From: a virus
Strand: one strand, 5' to 3'
Virus record (IMG/VR): IMGVR_UViG_3300042516_003674
Location: 1-53,101 of that record
Length of the DNA stretch: 53,101 nt
Shown here: one piece after another, positions 6,346 to 18,300 of the stretch
Layout: the number at the start of each line of letters is the position of its first letter
Numbering within the stretch: the first letter of the stretch is position 1
Translations under genes and position numbers: made by a program
The notes under the pieces: model-generated
The model's database searches: none
Seen by the model: only the letters and a program-made list of their open reading frames with translations
What the model was told of the DNA's origin: nothing

Positions 6346-8349
6346 ATGGCAACAAAAAATTTACTTTACAAATCTCTCATAAATGTTAGGAATATTACTA
6401 AGGAAGTTTTTTCTTTAAGTAACGAAGCGAATAATTCAAATAAGTATGTCGCAAAAATTGGAAAAAATGTAAATCAGAATACGACTTTAAAGAGAAAATC
6501 TATAATATCAGATTCAGTGTTGTATAGAAGAAAAGTTGAGTCGGTAAGAAGAAAAAAACAAGAAGGAATTATAGAATTATCAAAAGTTGGATCTATATTT
6601 AAAGCTCCCGGTAAAGCGTTGGCTGATACTGGGCAAGGAATTTTAAGCAGAATTATGAATGTTGCTGGTACAGTTATGGCGGGTTGGTTAGTTTATAATT
6701 TACCAACAATTGCAGGAATGGCACAGGAGTTAACCGCTAGAGTGTTTAGATTGACACAAATATTGGGAACATTTTTACCAAATATTACATCGGGATTTTC
6801 TAGCTTTGGTGAACTAATAGGAGCCTATGCGCAAAATTTTGTAAGTCTTGATTTCAAAGATAGTAAGGGTAGAGTTGAAAAAGCTATGATAAATCTCCAG
6901 AATTCTTTTTCTGGAATGTCTACATCTTTTGATGAAGTTTTAATGTTAATCACCACACCATTGACAGAACCATTAGAAGGTCCGGGAGCACCTCCATTTA
7001 ATACTGATTACAGTAAACAGGGTCAAGGGGGAACTGCTTTACCTGACCAAAATAGTCCCGAAATGTATCGAATTGCTGCTGCATTGTCTACGGAAGGTAG
7101 TGGGGCACAATCATCCGCAGATATGATGCAAGTAGTTGTGAACAGAAAAGCAACGGGAAGATATGGTGCAACATATACAGATATTCTTGCAGCTCCTAGT
7201 CAATTTGCTGGAGTCAGTCAGGCAAGGAGTGCCTCTTCTTTTAAGAAAATTCAGACATTAAAAGATGCATCAAAATGGTCGGGTCAAAGTGAAAATACTC
7301 TTTTAGGAATCATTAAAAATATTCAAGATCCAACATTGCAAGCAAACGCGGCAAAACATGTTGGTGGTGCTTTAGAGTTTAGAGCTCAACCGGGATACTA
7401 TAAAAAATATGGACTAGTTCGTGGAGAAATGGGTCCAGATGGAAGATTTTACAATTCTGCTTGGCGTGGTGGTCCAGGAGATAATCAATTCCTCAAAGAT
7501 CCCAAAAAAGATCCTATTAGACCAGAGGGTCCAGCTTCTTTTAATTTACCTGAACCAATACAACCGCCATCATCAAAAACAACACCATCCCCAAGATCAG
7601 CACCTCCAGTAAATAATTTGGAATTAATTCCACAAACTGGGAAAGGAGGATTTGTTCAGGGTGGGTCCAGTGCTCCCGGAAACGAATTGACATATGCAAC
7701 TCACTTTCACGTAGATTTAAAAACTCCAAATTATACTGCAGAGGGACTGGCAAGAATTCGTGAAGTTGCTTTTCAGGCAGTAAAAGCTATGCAGGCAAGA
7801 GGATCATATGTAACTTTTGGAAATATACCTGGATATCCTGTTGCAAGTAAAAATGATTCTACGTTAAGATCTCAAATTTTACAAGAACAACAAGGGCATA
7901 GGTCTAGAAGTAGTCCCGGAATTGATCTTCAAGAACACAATTCCAATATCCAAAGAACATTTCCTTCCCAACCAGGATCTAAAACTAAGTTTCCTTTTGC
8001 TGTTGGTTCTGTTTACTGGAGAAAAGGATATGGAAGGGAGGCAGAAATTATTGGATCTGGTGGAGTTACTGTTTCTCACGGTGCTCCAGGATCATCTTCC
8101 AGTGAAATTCAATCTCCACCAAAGCCAGCCCCAGCACAAATACAAGCAAAACCAAGACCATCAATTTCCGACAGAATATCTAAACCTCAAGAAACTGAAT
8201 CTTACGTTGTTCCGTTTATATATCCTCAACAACAAGTGCAACAGGCAGCTCCTCCATCGATGTTTTTACAACAGCAAAGTTTTGGGGTTAATAGTTCGTT
8301 AAATAGTTTTATCGATAAAAAAATACTTTTAGATTTGGCTTATACCTAA
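6346..8349 (+). CDS. tail/hub protein with SleB-type cell wall hydrolase domain
   Basis: This 667-residue protein starts with a basic helical region and a hydrophobic GWLVYNLPTIAG segment (about residues 106-125) resembling the one in the preceding gene. Residues about 235-385 match SleB/CwlJ-type hydrolases: AAALSTEGSG with the probable catalytic Glu, a VVVNRK helix, YTDILAAPSQF and a Gly/Tyr-rich end. A third segment (about 445-590) has THFHVD and SPGIDLQEH, reminiscent of a metal-binding peptidase fold but not assigned. The rest is Pro/Gln-rich linker. It probably supplies the wall-cutting activity that T4 carries in the gp5 lysozyme. It ends in TAATG, coupled to the next gene. Confidence 0.72.
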   Translation: MATKNLLYKSLINVRNITKEVFSLSNEANNSNKYVAKIGKNVNQNTTLKRKSIISDSVLYRRKVESVRRKKQEGIIELSKVGSIFKAPGKALADTGQGILSRIMNVAGTVMAGWLVYNLPTIAGMAQELTARVFRLTQILGTFLPNITSGFSSFGELIGAYAQNFVSLDFKDSKGRVEKAMINLQNSFSGMSTSFDEVLMLITTPLTEPLEGPGAPPFNTDYSKQGQGGTALPDQNSPEMYRIAAALSTEGSGAQSSADMMQVVVNRKATGRYGATYTDILAAPSQFAGVSQARSASSFKKIQTLKDASKWSGQSENTLLGIIKNIQDPTLQANAAKHVGGALEFRAQPGYYKKYGLVRGEMGPDGRFYNSAWRGGPGDNQFLKDPKKDPIRPEGPASFNLPEPIQPPSSKTTPSPRSAPPVNNLELIPQTGKGGFVQGGSSAPGNELTYATHFHVDLKTPNYTAEGLARIREVAFQAVKAMQARGSYVTFGNIPGYPVASKNDSTLRSQILQEQQGHRSRSSPGIDLQEHNSNIQRTFPSQPGSKTKFPFAVGSVYWRKGYGREAEIIGSGGVTVSHGAPGSSSSEIQSPPKPAPAQIQAKPRPSISDRISKPQETESYVVPFIYPQQQVQQAAPPSMFLQQQSFGVNSSLNSFIDKKILLDLAYT

Positions 8350-9674
8350 TGTCAGTAAAAAAATCTATATACGAACAATTTTTTATAGAATCGGACGATA
8401 AATCAAAAACAGTTGATATTTCGCAAGGTGTTGTTTCGTTTGATTACTATGAAGATATTTTTTCACCTACAGTTACTGCCAAAGTAATGGTAGTTAATAC
8501 TGGAAATACCATTAAAGGTAAGGATGGAAAATTACAATCAATTTATAATGGATTGCCTTTAAGAGGTGGTGAGAGAGTTGCTATAAAAGTAGCAGGAAAT
8601 TCCCCAACAAATCCTGGACTTGATTTTGCAACAAATAGTAAAGATTCTTTATATGTTTCTAGTATTTCTAATTTAGTTAGCGAAACTCAGAGAGAAAGTT
8701 TTGTTCTAAATTTAGTTTCAAAAGAAGCATTGATTAATGAAACTACAAGAGTACCTAAAAAATTTTCTTCGAGTTCAACAATAGATTCTTCAGTTACTTC
8801 TATTTTAAAAAATTATTTGAAAACAGATAATATTGGAAAAATAGATAAAACTTCAAATAAGTATGGTTTTATAGGAAATTTAAGAAAACCATTTAGCATT
8901 TTAGTGTGGTTAGCATCAAAGGCAGTTCCAAGTATATCTGGTGATGGAACAGCAGGATTTTTATTTTATCAATCTAAAGATGGATTTCAGTTTAGATCTA
9001 TTGATAATTTGATTATGGAGAGTTCAAAAGCATCTTATACTTATACTGAGGTCAATCAATCAAATATTGAAAGAAATAATGATTTTAACATACTAAAGTA
9101 CAAAACAGTAAGAAATCAAAATCTTTTAGAAAAGTTGAGATTAGGTGCATATTCTAGCACTAGAGTTTTTTATAATCCATTAACTTTTGAATTTACTAGT
9201 CCAAGTAAAGGGTTGTTTAAACTAAGTGATTATTCTAGTAAATTAAAAAATCTAGGCGATGATTTAAGTCTTCCTAAAGTATTAGATTCCTCTAATAATA
9301 GAGGTGGATTAGGAAATATCCCAACAAGAATTTTTACACAAATACTAGATATTGGGACAGTTGAGAAGGATGTTTCCACTGATATAAATGCAGATCCATC
9401 GAAATATCAATCTCAATCTATTATGAGGTATAATACATTATTCACACAATCTTTAAGTGTAACTATACCATCGAATACTAATCTAAGAGCTGGTGATATT
9501 ATTGAATGCCAATTTCCAAAAATTTCATTTTCGAATAGTAAGGAATTTGATGATGACCAAAGTGGGCTATATATGATAAAAGAACTTTGCCATCATTTTG
9601 ACACTGAAGGTTCATATACTTCTATGGAACTTGTCAGAGATACTTTTGGAAAACATGGTAAAAATAATAAGTAG
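8349..9674 (+). CDS. 27: gp27-like baseplate hub protein
   Basis: This 441-residue protein has an N-terminal IYEQFFIESDDKSKTVDISQGVVSFDYYEDIFSPTVTAKVMVVNTG, typical of the hub domains that form the torus under the tail tube. It is rich in beta-strands and ends with GDIIECQFPKI...GLYMIKELCHHFDTEGSYTSMELVRDTFG, a layout shared by gp27/gpD-type hub proteins. T4 gp27 is 391 aa. The ATG overlaps the preceding stop (TAATG), and the gp5-like gene follows after 8 bases, the T4 order of gp27 next to gp5. The family-level call is good; the exact T4 name is by position. Confidence 0.72.
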   Translation: MSVKKSIYEQFFIESDDKSKTVDISQGVVSFDYYEDIFSPTVTAKVMVVNTGNTIKGKDGKLQSIYNGLPLRGGERVAIKVAGNSPTNPGLDFATNSKDSLYVSSISNLVSETQRESFVLNLVSKEALINETTRVPKKFSSSSTIDSSVTSILKNYLKTDNIGKIDKTSNKYGFIGNLRKPFSILVWLASKAVPSISGDGTAGFLFYQSKDGFQFRSIDNLIMESSKASYTYTEVNQSNIERNNDFNILKYKTVRNQNLLEKLRLGAYSSTRVFYNPLTFEFTSPSKGLFKLSDYSSKLKNLGDDLSLPKVLDSSNNRGGLGNIPTRIFTQILDIGTVEKDVSTDINADPSKYQSQSIMRYNTLFTQSLSVTIPSNTNLRAGDIIECQFPKISFSNSKEFDDDQSGLYMIKELCHHFDTEGSYTSMELVRDTFGKHGKNNK

Positions 9675-9682
9675 TAGGTTAT

Positions 9683-11800
9683 ATGCAAGAAGAATCTCTA
9701 ATAAAAAGTAATTTTGTTGGAAGAGATGGATTTAGATGGTGGATTGGACAAATACCACCAGAAAAATCTCATGGTGCTCAAATTGATGGTGGTGGTTGGG
9801 GAAATAGGTATAAGGTTCGTATAATGGGATATCATCCCCCAAGTCTTACAGATTTGCCAGATAAAGACTTGCCTTGGGCTCAAGTTCTCCTATCAACAAC
9901 TTCAGGAACTGGGGCAGGTAACTATGCTACTGATACAAAACTTTCTCCGGGAGATAGTGTATTTGGATTTTTTCTTGATGGTGATAATGCCCAAATACCA
10001 GTAATTATTGGTGCATTTGGAAGAACATCAAAAGTTTCTGTAAAAGATTATAAAAATCCATTTGTTCCATATACTGGATATACAAGTAAAGTTAAAAATG
10101 ATGGTAAAAATGTAGTAAAAGATCAAACGAATGAGCAAAATGCTAATTCCCAGAAATCTCCTAGACACGTTCCTAAACAATCTGCAAAAAAACTTGGGAA
10201 GGATGAGAGATCATATTTTACGGGAATTGGCGATGTCTTAATAGGTCCTACTGAAAATACTTCTAAAACAATTGATAAAATTGGCGCAGAGGTTACTAAT
10301 TTTTTAAATGCTGTTCAGAATGGATTATCAAAAGTTTCAACGTTAGTTAATATTGTAACTGATAAAATTCAATCAATTACAACTGGTCTTGTTGGAAGCA
10401 TGATATCTAGTGTTTATAATGCTTTAGCTCCATTGATTAATTCTGGATTAAAGGCATTATATCGTTTAGTTTATAATTTAGTTTTTGCGGCAACAAGATC
10501 TGATCCTATAGCACACTTGGCAGGAGTGGCGGCTCAAACTGCTATGGTTGGACCAATTAATAATATTCAACAACTTCTGCCATCATTGGCAAATAAAATA
10601 ATTGGTTCTTTAGGATCTGTTATTTCCAGCTTATTAAAATCTACTGCAAAAAACTCCAAAAAATTTAAAAGTTGTGCAAAAAATCAATTTAGTGGTTCTT
10701 TAGTCAATCATATTATTAAAAAAATTCAAACTGGAATGAGTTCAGTAATTGATGGAGCTCAAAAAGTTTTATCCTTAGTTGGTGGATTTGATCCAGCAAC
10801 TTTTCTTCGTAATAGTATTGAATCTATTTCTGGGATCGTTAGTAAAGTTAGTAAAGTCAATGACAGTCCTCTTGCCAGAGATTTTTCAGTAAAATCAAAT
10901 GAGTGGTTAGTCGGTAGAGGATCAAAAGATGCTCCAGGACCAGACTTTAAAGAAATTATGAAAAGTGTAAATGCTGATGATTTAATTGCAGCTTTTGGGG
11001 ATAAAAAACGAGATGCTGAGTCTGCAGCAAAAGAAATAGCATCTGCTTTTGATAATTTCTCAAAAAAATCAAAATCATCATCATCCAAGTGTTATACGGG
11101 AGAACCACTCTCTTGCAATCCACCTAAAGTTAAAATATTTGGTAGTAAAGGTAAAGGTGGAGAAGCAGTTCCAATTATGGGCGCAATAGTTGGAAAAGGA
11201 AAAAATAAAACAGGAAGTGTCATAGGAATTAAAATAACTAAGAAAGGAAAAAAATACGATTTTCCACCATTTATAGAAATATCAGATGATTGTGATCAAG
11301 GATATGGTGCAGTAGCTAGAGCAGTCATAACTGATGATGGAGAACTAGAATCAATTTATATGGTTTCTGAAGGTGAAAATTATCCAGTTGGTGAATTAGA
11401 TCCTTATTATGTTGATGATGTTGATGTTATAGAACCTGGTGAAGATTATACTTCAGAAGATTATGCTGTAGATCAATTTGAAAATAAGTATGAATTGGAA
11501 GTAAATAATGGGGAAATCATTAAAGTTACACCAATAAATATTATAACAGTAGTTGATCCATTAACTAATGTTACTCCACCTACACAACCAATAGGTACGT
11601 TTATACCTCCTTCTGGAATACAAACTTCAAAACAATTCCAAAAACTTATTAGGGTTGATGATATTCCAGAGTTGTCCATAGTTAGTGAAAATGGATTTGG
11701 TGCTATTTTAAGTCCAAGATTAGAAATAGTTCCAAAAGAAGTTGATGAATCTGGTAGACCTACCATATCTGTTGCCACACAAATAGATTGTATTGATTAA
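9683..11800 (+). CDS. 5: gp5-like hub protein with OB-fold, no lysozyme domain
   Basis: This is a 705-residue protein. Residues about 1-125 form a gp5/VgrG-like OB-fold: GFRWWIGQIPPEKSHG, WGNRYKVRIMGYHPP, LPWAQVLLSTTSGTGAG, SPGDSVFGFFLDGDNAQIPVIIGAFGRT. The middle (about 190-470) is long and helix-rich. There is no T4-type lysozyme motif, and the beta-helical needle is encoded by the next gene. The C-terminal region contains a GxxIGIKITKKGKKYDFPPFIEI / GAVARAVITDDGELESIYMVSEGENYP module, which also appears in the giant fibre proteins. It probably forms the hub with the gp27-like protein and carries the spike. Confidence 0.75.
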   Translation: MQEESLIKSNFVGRDGFRWWIGQIPPEKSHGAQIDGGGWGNRYKVRIMGYHPPSLTDLPDKDLPWAQVLLSTTSGTGAGNYATDTKLSPGDSVFGFFLDGDNAQIPVIIGAFGRTSKVSVKDYKNPFVPYTGYTSKVKNDGKNVVKDQTNEQNANSQKSPRHVPKQSAKKLGKDERSYFTGIGDVLIGPTENTSKTIDKIGAEVTNFLNAVQNGLSKVSTLVNIVTDKIQSITTGLVGSMISSVYNALAPLINSGLKALYRLVYNLVFAATRSDPIAHLAGVAAQTAMVGPINNIQQLLPSLANKIIGSLGSVISSLLKSTAKNSKKFKSCAKNQFSGSLVNHIIKKIQTGMSSVIDGAQKVLSLVGGFDPATFLRNSIESISGIVSKVSKVNDSPLARDFSVKSNEWLVGRGSKDAPGPDFKEIMKSVNADDLIAAFGDKKRDAESAAKEIASAFDNFSKKSKSSSSKCYTGEPLSCNPPKVKIFGSKGKGGEAVPIMGAIVGKGKNKTGSVIGIKITKKGKKYDFPPFIEISDDCDQGYGAVARAVITDDGELESIYMVSEGENYPVGELDPYYVDDVDVIEPGEDYTSEDYAVDQFENKYELEVNNGEIIKVTPINIITVVDPLTNVTPPTQPIGTFIPPSGIQTSKQFQKLIRVDDIPELSIVSENGFGAILSPRLEIVPKEVDESGRPTISVATQIDCID

Positions 11801-11801
11801 T

Positions 11802-12350
11802 ATGGCTCAAAGACCTTTTAAAAAGCAGAAATGGCAAAGGAGAAACATATGTAGTCTTGGGCCAAATTTTAGATATGATATATGTAATCCTCAAATGGGT
11901 CTTGATGGATTTGATGTATATAATTTTTATGGCGTTACTGATAAAAATGAAATTTCTTTAAGTGGTTTAAGTGCGGGTGGTTTATCTAAAATTTATGCTG
12001 ATGGATCTCTTGAAATTATTGCTGGGCAAAAGAATAAATCTACTGGTGTTGATATAGTTATTACTGGAAAAAATGGAGATGTTTGGATAACTGCTGAAAG
12101 AAATGGTGAAGTTCGCATAAGGGGAAAAAATATAATATTAGATGCAGATGAAAATTTAGAATTAAGTGCAGGCAAAGATATCAATATAAAAGCAAGTGCT
12201 GGTAGAATTTTACTAAAAGCAACTGAAGCTTCTGTTGATGCCCTTCTTGGAAATCTTCCACCATTACCAATGACTTTTGGTGGAATGTGTTTTGAAGGTA
12301 CCTACGTTGGTACTGATGTTTTAACCAGTACATTTACGGGTATTTTCTAA
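11802..12350 (+). CDS. central spike / beta-helix needle protein (gp5 C-terminal-like)
   Basis: This is a 182-residue protein starting at the ATG at 11802; an earlier in-frame TTG would lie within the previous gene. Residues about 60-145 show short alternating beta repeats: VDIVITGKNGDVWITAERNG, EVRIRGKNIILDADENLELSAG, KDINIKASAGRILLKA. This is the triple-stranded beta-helix style of membrane-piercing spikes such as T4 gp5C and P2 gpV. The C-terminus is Gly/Phe/Thr-rich and may form the tip. In T4 the needle is part of gp5; here it is split off, directly after the OB-fold hub gene. Confidence 0.75.
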   Translation: MAQRPFKKQKWQRRNICSLGPNFRYDICNPQMGLDGFDVYNFYGVTDKNEISLSGLSAGGLSKIYADGSLEIIAGQKNKSTGVDIVITGKNGDVWITAERNGEVRIRGKNIILDADENLELSAGKDINIKASAGRILLKATEASVDALLGNLPPLPMTFGGMCFEGTYVGTDVLTSTFTGIF

Positions 12351-12351
12351 G

Positions 12352-15300
12352 ATGTCGGGGAATACTAATTATCTAAGTCTACAACAACTTTTTAACGATC
12401 GAGCCACATTCTATGCTGGCATGATTGTTTATGGTGATATTGAATTAGAAAAAGCAATAGATCAATTAGTTGATACTTCTCAGAATTGGGAATTTGAAAA
12501 TCCGGTTTTAAAACTTGGATATATTGGAGTAGAATCCGATACTCGCAAATTTAAATTTGGTGATGGAGAAACTCCTTGGAATAATTTACCATACTCTGGT
12601 CTTCCCGATAATCAAGGAACTCAAGGTACTCAAGGATTTCAGGGAGTACAGGGTCAAGGTGAGCAGGGAACGCAAGGTGATCAAGGTATTCAGGGACCAT
12701 TAAGTAATTTTCAAGGCACTCAAGGTACACTAGGTCTTCAAGGTGATCAAGGTGTTCAAGGTACTCAAGGAACTCAAGGAAATTTAAGTAATTTTCAAGG
12801 AACTCAAGGTCTTCAAGGAGATCAAGGTACACAAGGAACTCAAGGAGATCAAGGTATTCAGGGTCTTCAGGGTCTTCAGGGTGCTGGAGATCAAGGAACT
12901 CAGGGTACTCAAGGTGATCAAGGTGTTCAAGGTTTAAGTAACCAAGGTACTCAAGGTGATCAGGGAACTCAAGGTACTCAGGGAGATCAAGGAACACAAG
13001 GTTTAAGTAATCAGGGTACTCAGGGTAGTCAAGGTGATCAAGGTGTTCAAGGTACTCAAGGAGATCAAGGAACTCAAGGTCTTCAAGGAGATCAAGGAAC
13101 TCAAGGAGATCAAGGAACTCAAGGTACTCAGGGAGATCAAGGAACACAAGGTTTAAGTAATCAAGGAACTCAAGGAACTCAAGGAGATCAGGGTGTCCAA
13201 GGAGATCAAGGTATTCAAGGAGATCAAGGAGTACAAGGTCTTCAAGGAGATCAAGGTATTCAAGGAGATCAAGGTACTCAGGGAACTCAAGGAGATCAGG
13301 GAGTTCAAGGTGATCAAGGTACTCAAGGCATTCAAGGTGAGCAAGGTGCTCAAGGTGTTCAGGGAGATCAAGGTATTCAAGGTCTCCAAGGAGATCAGGG
13401 TATCCAAGGAGATCAAGGTACTCAGGGAACTCAAGGGGAGCAAGGAGTACAAGGTCTTCAAGGAGATCAAGGTATTCAGGGTGATCAAGGTACTCAGGGT
13501 GATCAAGGTACTCAAGGACTAAGTAATCAGGGTACTCAGGGTAGTCAAGGTGATCAAGGTGTTCAAGGTACTCAGGGAGATCAGGGAGTACAAGGTACTC
13601 AAGGAGATCAAGGAACTCAAGGAGATCAAGGAACACAAGGTGATCAAGGTGTTCAAGGTCTTCAGGGTGATCAAGGAACTCAAGGAATTCAAGGTGATCA
13701 AGGAACACAAGGTGATCAAGGCGTACAAGGTCTCCAAGGTGATCAAGGAACTCAAGGAATTCAAGGTGATCAAGGAACACAAGGTGATCAAGGTGTTCAA
13801 GGTCTTCAGGGTGTTCAAGGTCTTCAGGGTGATCAAGGGACACAGGGAGATCAAGGAACACAAGGAACTCAAGGTTTAAGTAATCAAGGAACTCAAGGTA
13901 CTCAGGGAGATCAAGGAACTCAAGGTACTCAAGGAGATCAAGGTACTCAAGGTACTCAAGGAGATCAAGGAACTCAGGGTCTTCAAGGTGATCAGGGTAC
14001 TCAAGGTGATCAAGGAACTCAAGGTACTCAAGGGGATCAAGGTGTACAGGGTGTACAAGGAACTCAAGGTGATCAGGGTACTCAGGGAGATCAAGGTGTA
14101 CAAGGTCTGCAGGGTGATCAAGGTACTCAAGGAGATCAAGGTACTCAAGGAACTCAAGGTGATCAAGGTACTCAAGGTTTAAGCAATCAAGGAACTCAAG
14201 GTACTCAAGGAGATCAAGGTACTCAAGGAACTCAGGGAGATCAAGGAACACAAGGTACACAAGGTCTACAAGGTGATCAGGGTACTCAGGGAGATCAAGG
14301 AGTACAAGGTCTTCAAGGAGATCAAGGAGTACAAGGTCTGCAGGGTGATCAAGGTACTCAAGGTACCCAAGGACTTCAGGGAGATCAGGGAGTACAGGGT
14401 CTTCAAGGTGATCAGGGCACTCAAGGTGATCAGGGAGTTCAAGGTCTTCAGGGTACTCAGGGATTAAGTAATCAGGGTACCCAAGGTACCCAAGGAACTC
14501 AGGGAGATCAGGGAACTCAAGGAACTCAAGGTGAGCAAGGAGTTCAAGGTCTTCAAGGTGATCAAGGAGTTCAAGGTACTCAGGGGACTCAAGGAACTCA
14601 GGGCGATCAAGGTGTTCAAGGTCTCCAAGGAGATCAAGGGACTCAGGGGGATCAAGGAACTCAAGGTACCCAAGGAACTCAGGGTGTACAAGGTCTTCAG
14701 GGTGATCAAGGAGTTCAAGGTGATCAAGGAACTCAAGGAACTCAGGGTGTTCAAGGTCGTCAAGGTACTCAAGGTGATCAAGGTACTCAAGGTGATCAAG
14801 GAACTCAAGGTGATCAAGGAACTCAAGGTCTTCAAGGAACACAGGGAACTCAAGGAATTCAAGGAGATCAGGGGACTCAAGGAGCACAAGGTGATCAAGG
14901 TGTTCAGGGTCTTCAAGGCACTCAAGGAACTCAAGGTAGACAAGGAAATCAGGGCACTCAAGGAACACAAGGTGATCAAGGCGTCCAAGGTCTTCAGGGT
15001 GATCAAGGAACACAGGGTGATCAAGGAACTCAAGGAACTCAAGGTGATCAAGGTGTTCAGGGTCGTCAGGGAACTCAAGGATCTCAAGGTCTTCAAGGAT
15101 CTCAAGGAACTCAAGGTACTCAAGGAACTCAAGGTTTACAGGGATTACAAGGTATTCAAGGAAAACAAGGAGTTCAAGGTCTTCAAGGTACCCAAGGTAG
15201 TCAAGGTACTCAAGGATTCCAAGGATCTCAAGGGAGACAAGGAGTTCAAGGTCTTCAAGGAACTCAAGGTACTCAAAGCACTCAAGGTGCTCAAGGCGTG

Positions 15301-18300
15301 CAAGGAGATCAAGGCACTCAAGGAACTCAAGGGGATCAGGGTGTTCAGGGTCGTCAAGGGGTTCAAGGTAGACAAGGTGTTCAAGGACTTCAGGGTATTC
15401 AGGGTCTTCAAGGACTTCAGGGGAGACAGGGAACTCAAGGTGATCAAGGTGTTCAAGGTCTGCAGGGTGATCAAGGTGTTCAGGGAAGACAAGGAACTCA
15501 AGGACTTCAAGGTAATCAAGGACTTCAAGGAACTCAAGGAACTCAAGGAAGGCAAGGAACTCAAGGAGCACAATCTTCTCAAGGTGTTCAGGGTGATCAA
15601 GGGACACAGGGTGATCAAGGAACCCAAGGTGATCAAGGAACCCAAGGTCTTCAAGGTGATCAAGGAGTTCAAGGTACTCAGGGAACTCAAGGTTTACAGG
15701 GAGATCAAGGCACTCAAGGTCTTCAAGGAACTCAAGGAACACAGGGGGATCAAGGAACTCAAGGTCTTCAAGGTGATCAAGGGACACAGGGTGATCAAGG
15801 CACTCAAGGCACTCAAGGAGATCAGGGTGTACAAGGTCGCCAAGGAGTTCAGGGTAGACAAGGAACTCAAGGTACTCAAGGTACTCAAGGAACTCAAGGC
15901 AATCAGGGTCTTCAAGGTACTCAAGGCACTCAGGGAAGACAAGGAACGCAGGGATCGCAAGGATTCCAAGGAGTTCAGGGTAGACAAGGTACGCAAGGCA
16001 CTCAGGGTGTTCAGGGAAGACAAGGAACTCAAGGTACCCAAGGTGTTCAAGGACTTCAAGGTACTCAAGGACTTCAAGGTACTCAAGGACTTCAAGGTAA
16101 TCAGGGATTACAGGCAACACAAGGTACTCAAGGATCGCAAGGAGTTCAAGGAAGACAAGGAGTTCAAGGACTTCAAGGTGTTCAGGGTCTCCAAGGTGTT
16201 CAAGGAGATCAAGGTGTTCAAGGATTACAAGGTCTACAAGGATCTTCTTCTTTTGACATAGTAGATGATAATACTACAAATCAGCAGAGATATGTATTAT
16301 TCACCGAAGATCCAAATACAGTTGCGATTACTACAGAATTTACTTCTACAGAAAAACTAACTTATGTTCCTGCAACTGGATCTTTAGGAATTAATACTGA
16401 TATAGTAACTGATAATTTGACAGTAAAAGGATCAACTAGATCTACTGAATTTTATGGAGATGGAGTAAATCTTGTTGGTATTGTCACACAACTAGTTCCT
16501 GGAATTGGTATTGATCTAACAGCAACACAACCTACAGGAAAAGGCGTTGTAAAAATTGACGCATATCGTCCAATTGGAAAAACAATCTATGTTTCACAAA
16601 CTGGTGATGATAATAATACTGGATTGGCAGAAAATTATCCGAAGAGAACTATAAAAGCCGCAGCATCTGTCGCTCTATTTGGAGATACTATAAAAGTATT
16701 TCCTGGTGCATATATTGAAGAAAATCCAATTGTTCTTGCCAGAACAGTATCTTTAGAGGGCACAGAACTTAGAAATTGCGTTGTAACTCCAAAATATCCA
16801 GAAAAAGATCTATTCCATGTCAACAATGGATGTCATATTACTGATGCAAGTTTTATAGGACAAAATTCTACAAATGGTGCTGCTATAGTTGCTTTACAAC
16901 CATTAACTGGAGTAGCAACTGATAGATTCTTTGATGCTGCAAGAATGATTCGTTTCAATTTGGATTATATTGCCAAAGAATCTGTAGGATTCCTTACAAG
17001 CGGATTCAGTGGATTTGCAGGAAATCATAGAGAACAAGATGCTGCAAAACTAATTGACGCTAATTTAGAATATATTGCGGGCGAAGCAGTTGGATTCTTA
17101 ACGTCTCCATCGGGTTATAACTTTAGTCTTGGAATTAGTAGTTATACAAACTGCAGAGAAGATATTGTTAGTATTATGAGTGCAGTTTCATATGATTTAA
17201 AGGCAGGTAGTAATCGCAAGTCTATCGGTGCAGGATATTCGTACTTTAGTAGTTCTAATAGTTTAATTCACATTACAGGAGCTGGAGTTTCTGAGGCAAC
17301 TGTTGCTGCTCTGGATTATGCGGCAGGTATTGCGACATATGTGATTAACAATTTAACTCCACCAATATCATATCAAGGAATTGGAAACAGTGTATCTCAA
17401 GTTAAAAATCTTTCGGTTATACCAGTCGAAGGTGGTTGTATTGGTGTCGGAACAACAGTTAAACAACTAGTTGGAATTGTCACGAATATGATTGGAGCGG
17501 GGACAACTTTAAATGCTCCATTAGTTAGATATGGTGTTACTTTAGAAAGTGGTGATTGTGCAGATGATGTTAAAGATATTTGGAAATGTATTATTCATGA
17601 TATAACCAGAGGGGGTAATTCACGATCAGTTGATGCTGGAAAAGCATACTATGATGATAATTGGAATTTAAAATCAGGAATTCTGAAAAATCCACAAGAA
17701 GTACAGCAAACAATATCAACAATTGATTATTCTTTCAATATTGCTAGAGCAGTTATTAATAATTGCCTTTGGGGAGGTTATCCAGTCGGTTTAGGTACAA
17801 CCGTTATCAATGCTGTTTATGATTTTGAGACGGGAATAACTACAGTTACTGCAACTAATCACGGATTGACTAAAAATGATCCAGTTAAAGTTCAAGGTCT
17901 TACATATGCATGTACACCAGGATCTGCAGGGTATCCTGTTGGAGTTGTAACTGCTTCTTATGATAGAATCACTGGAATTTCCACAATCCAAACAACATCT
18001 TCTTTACCAATATTATCTGGAGATAGAGTTAGAATAGAAAATTTAGTCTTTGAATGTAATAGTGGAGGTGGACCATCTACGGCAAATTATCCATCAGGAA
18101 ATCTTGGATATGATTTTACTGTCCAAGATGTTTTAGATTCAACTACTTTTGTCGTAAATGTCGGAAAATCAACTTTAGATCATAGTTATAAGTATGGTGG
18201 AGAAATATCAAAACTATATACCCCAGTATTTGGAATTTCTACTGCATCTTACGATAATACTACTGGAATTGCAACAATTACTGCAGTTGGATTAGGAACT

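Noticed and set aside
9683-11800. T4-type lysozyme in the gp5-like protein
   Set aside because: No lysozyme motif is present in the long middle part; the wall hydrolase signature is found in the gene at 6346 instead.
12551-16120. Long antisense open frame of 1189 codons, and further long frames on both strands across the collagen-like block
   Set aside because: They arise because GGT and CAA repeats contain no stop in several frames; the translations are simple LEYLEF-type repeats with no sense as proteins.
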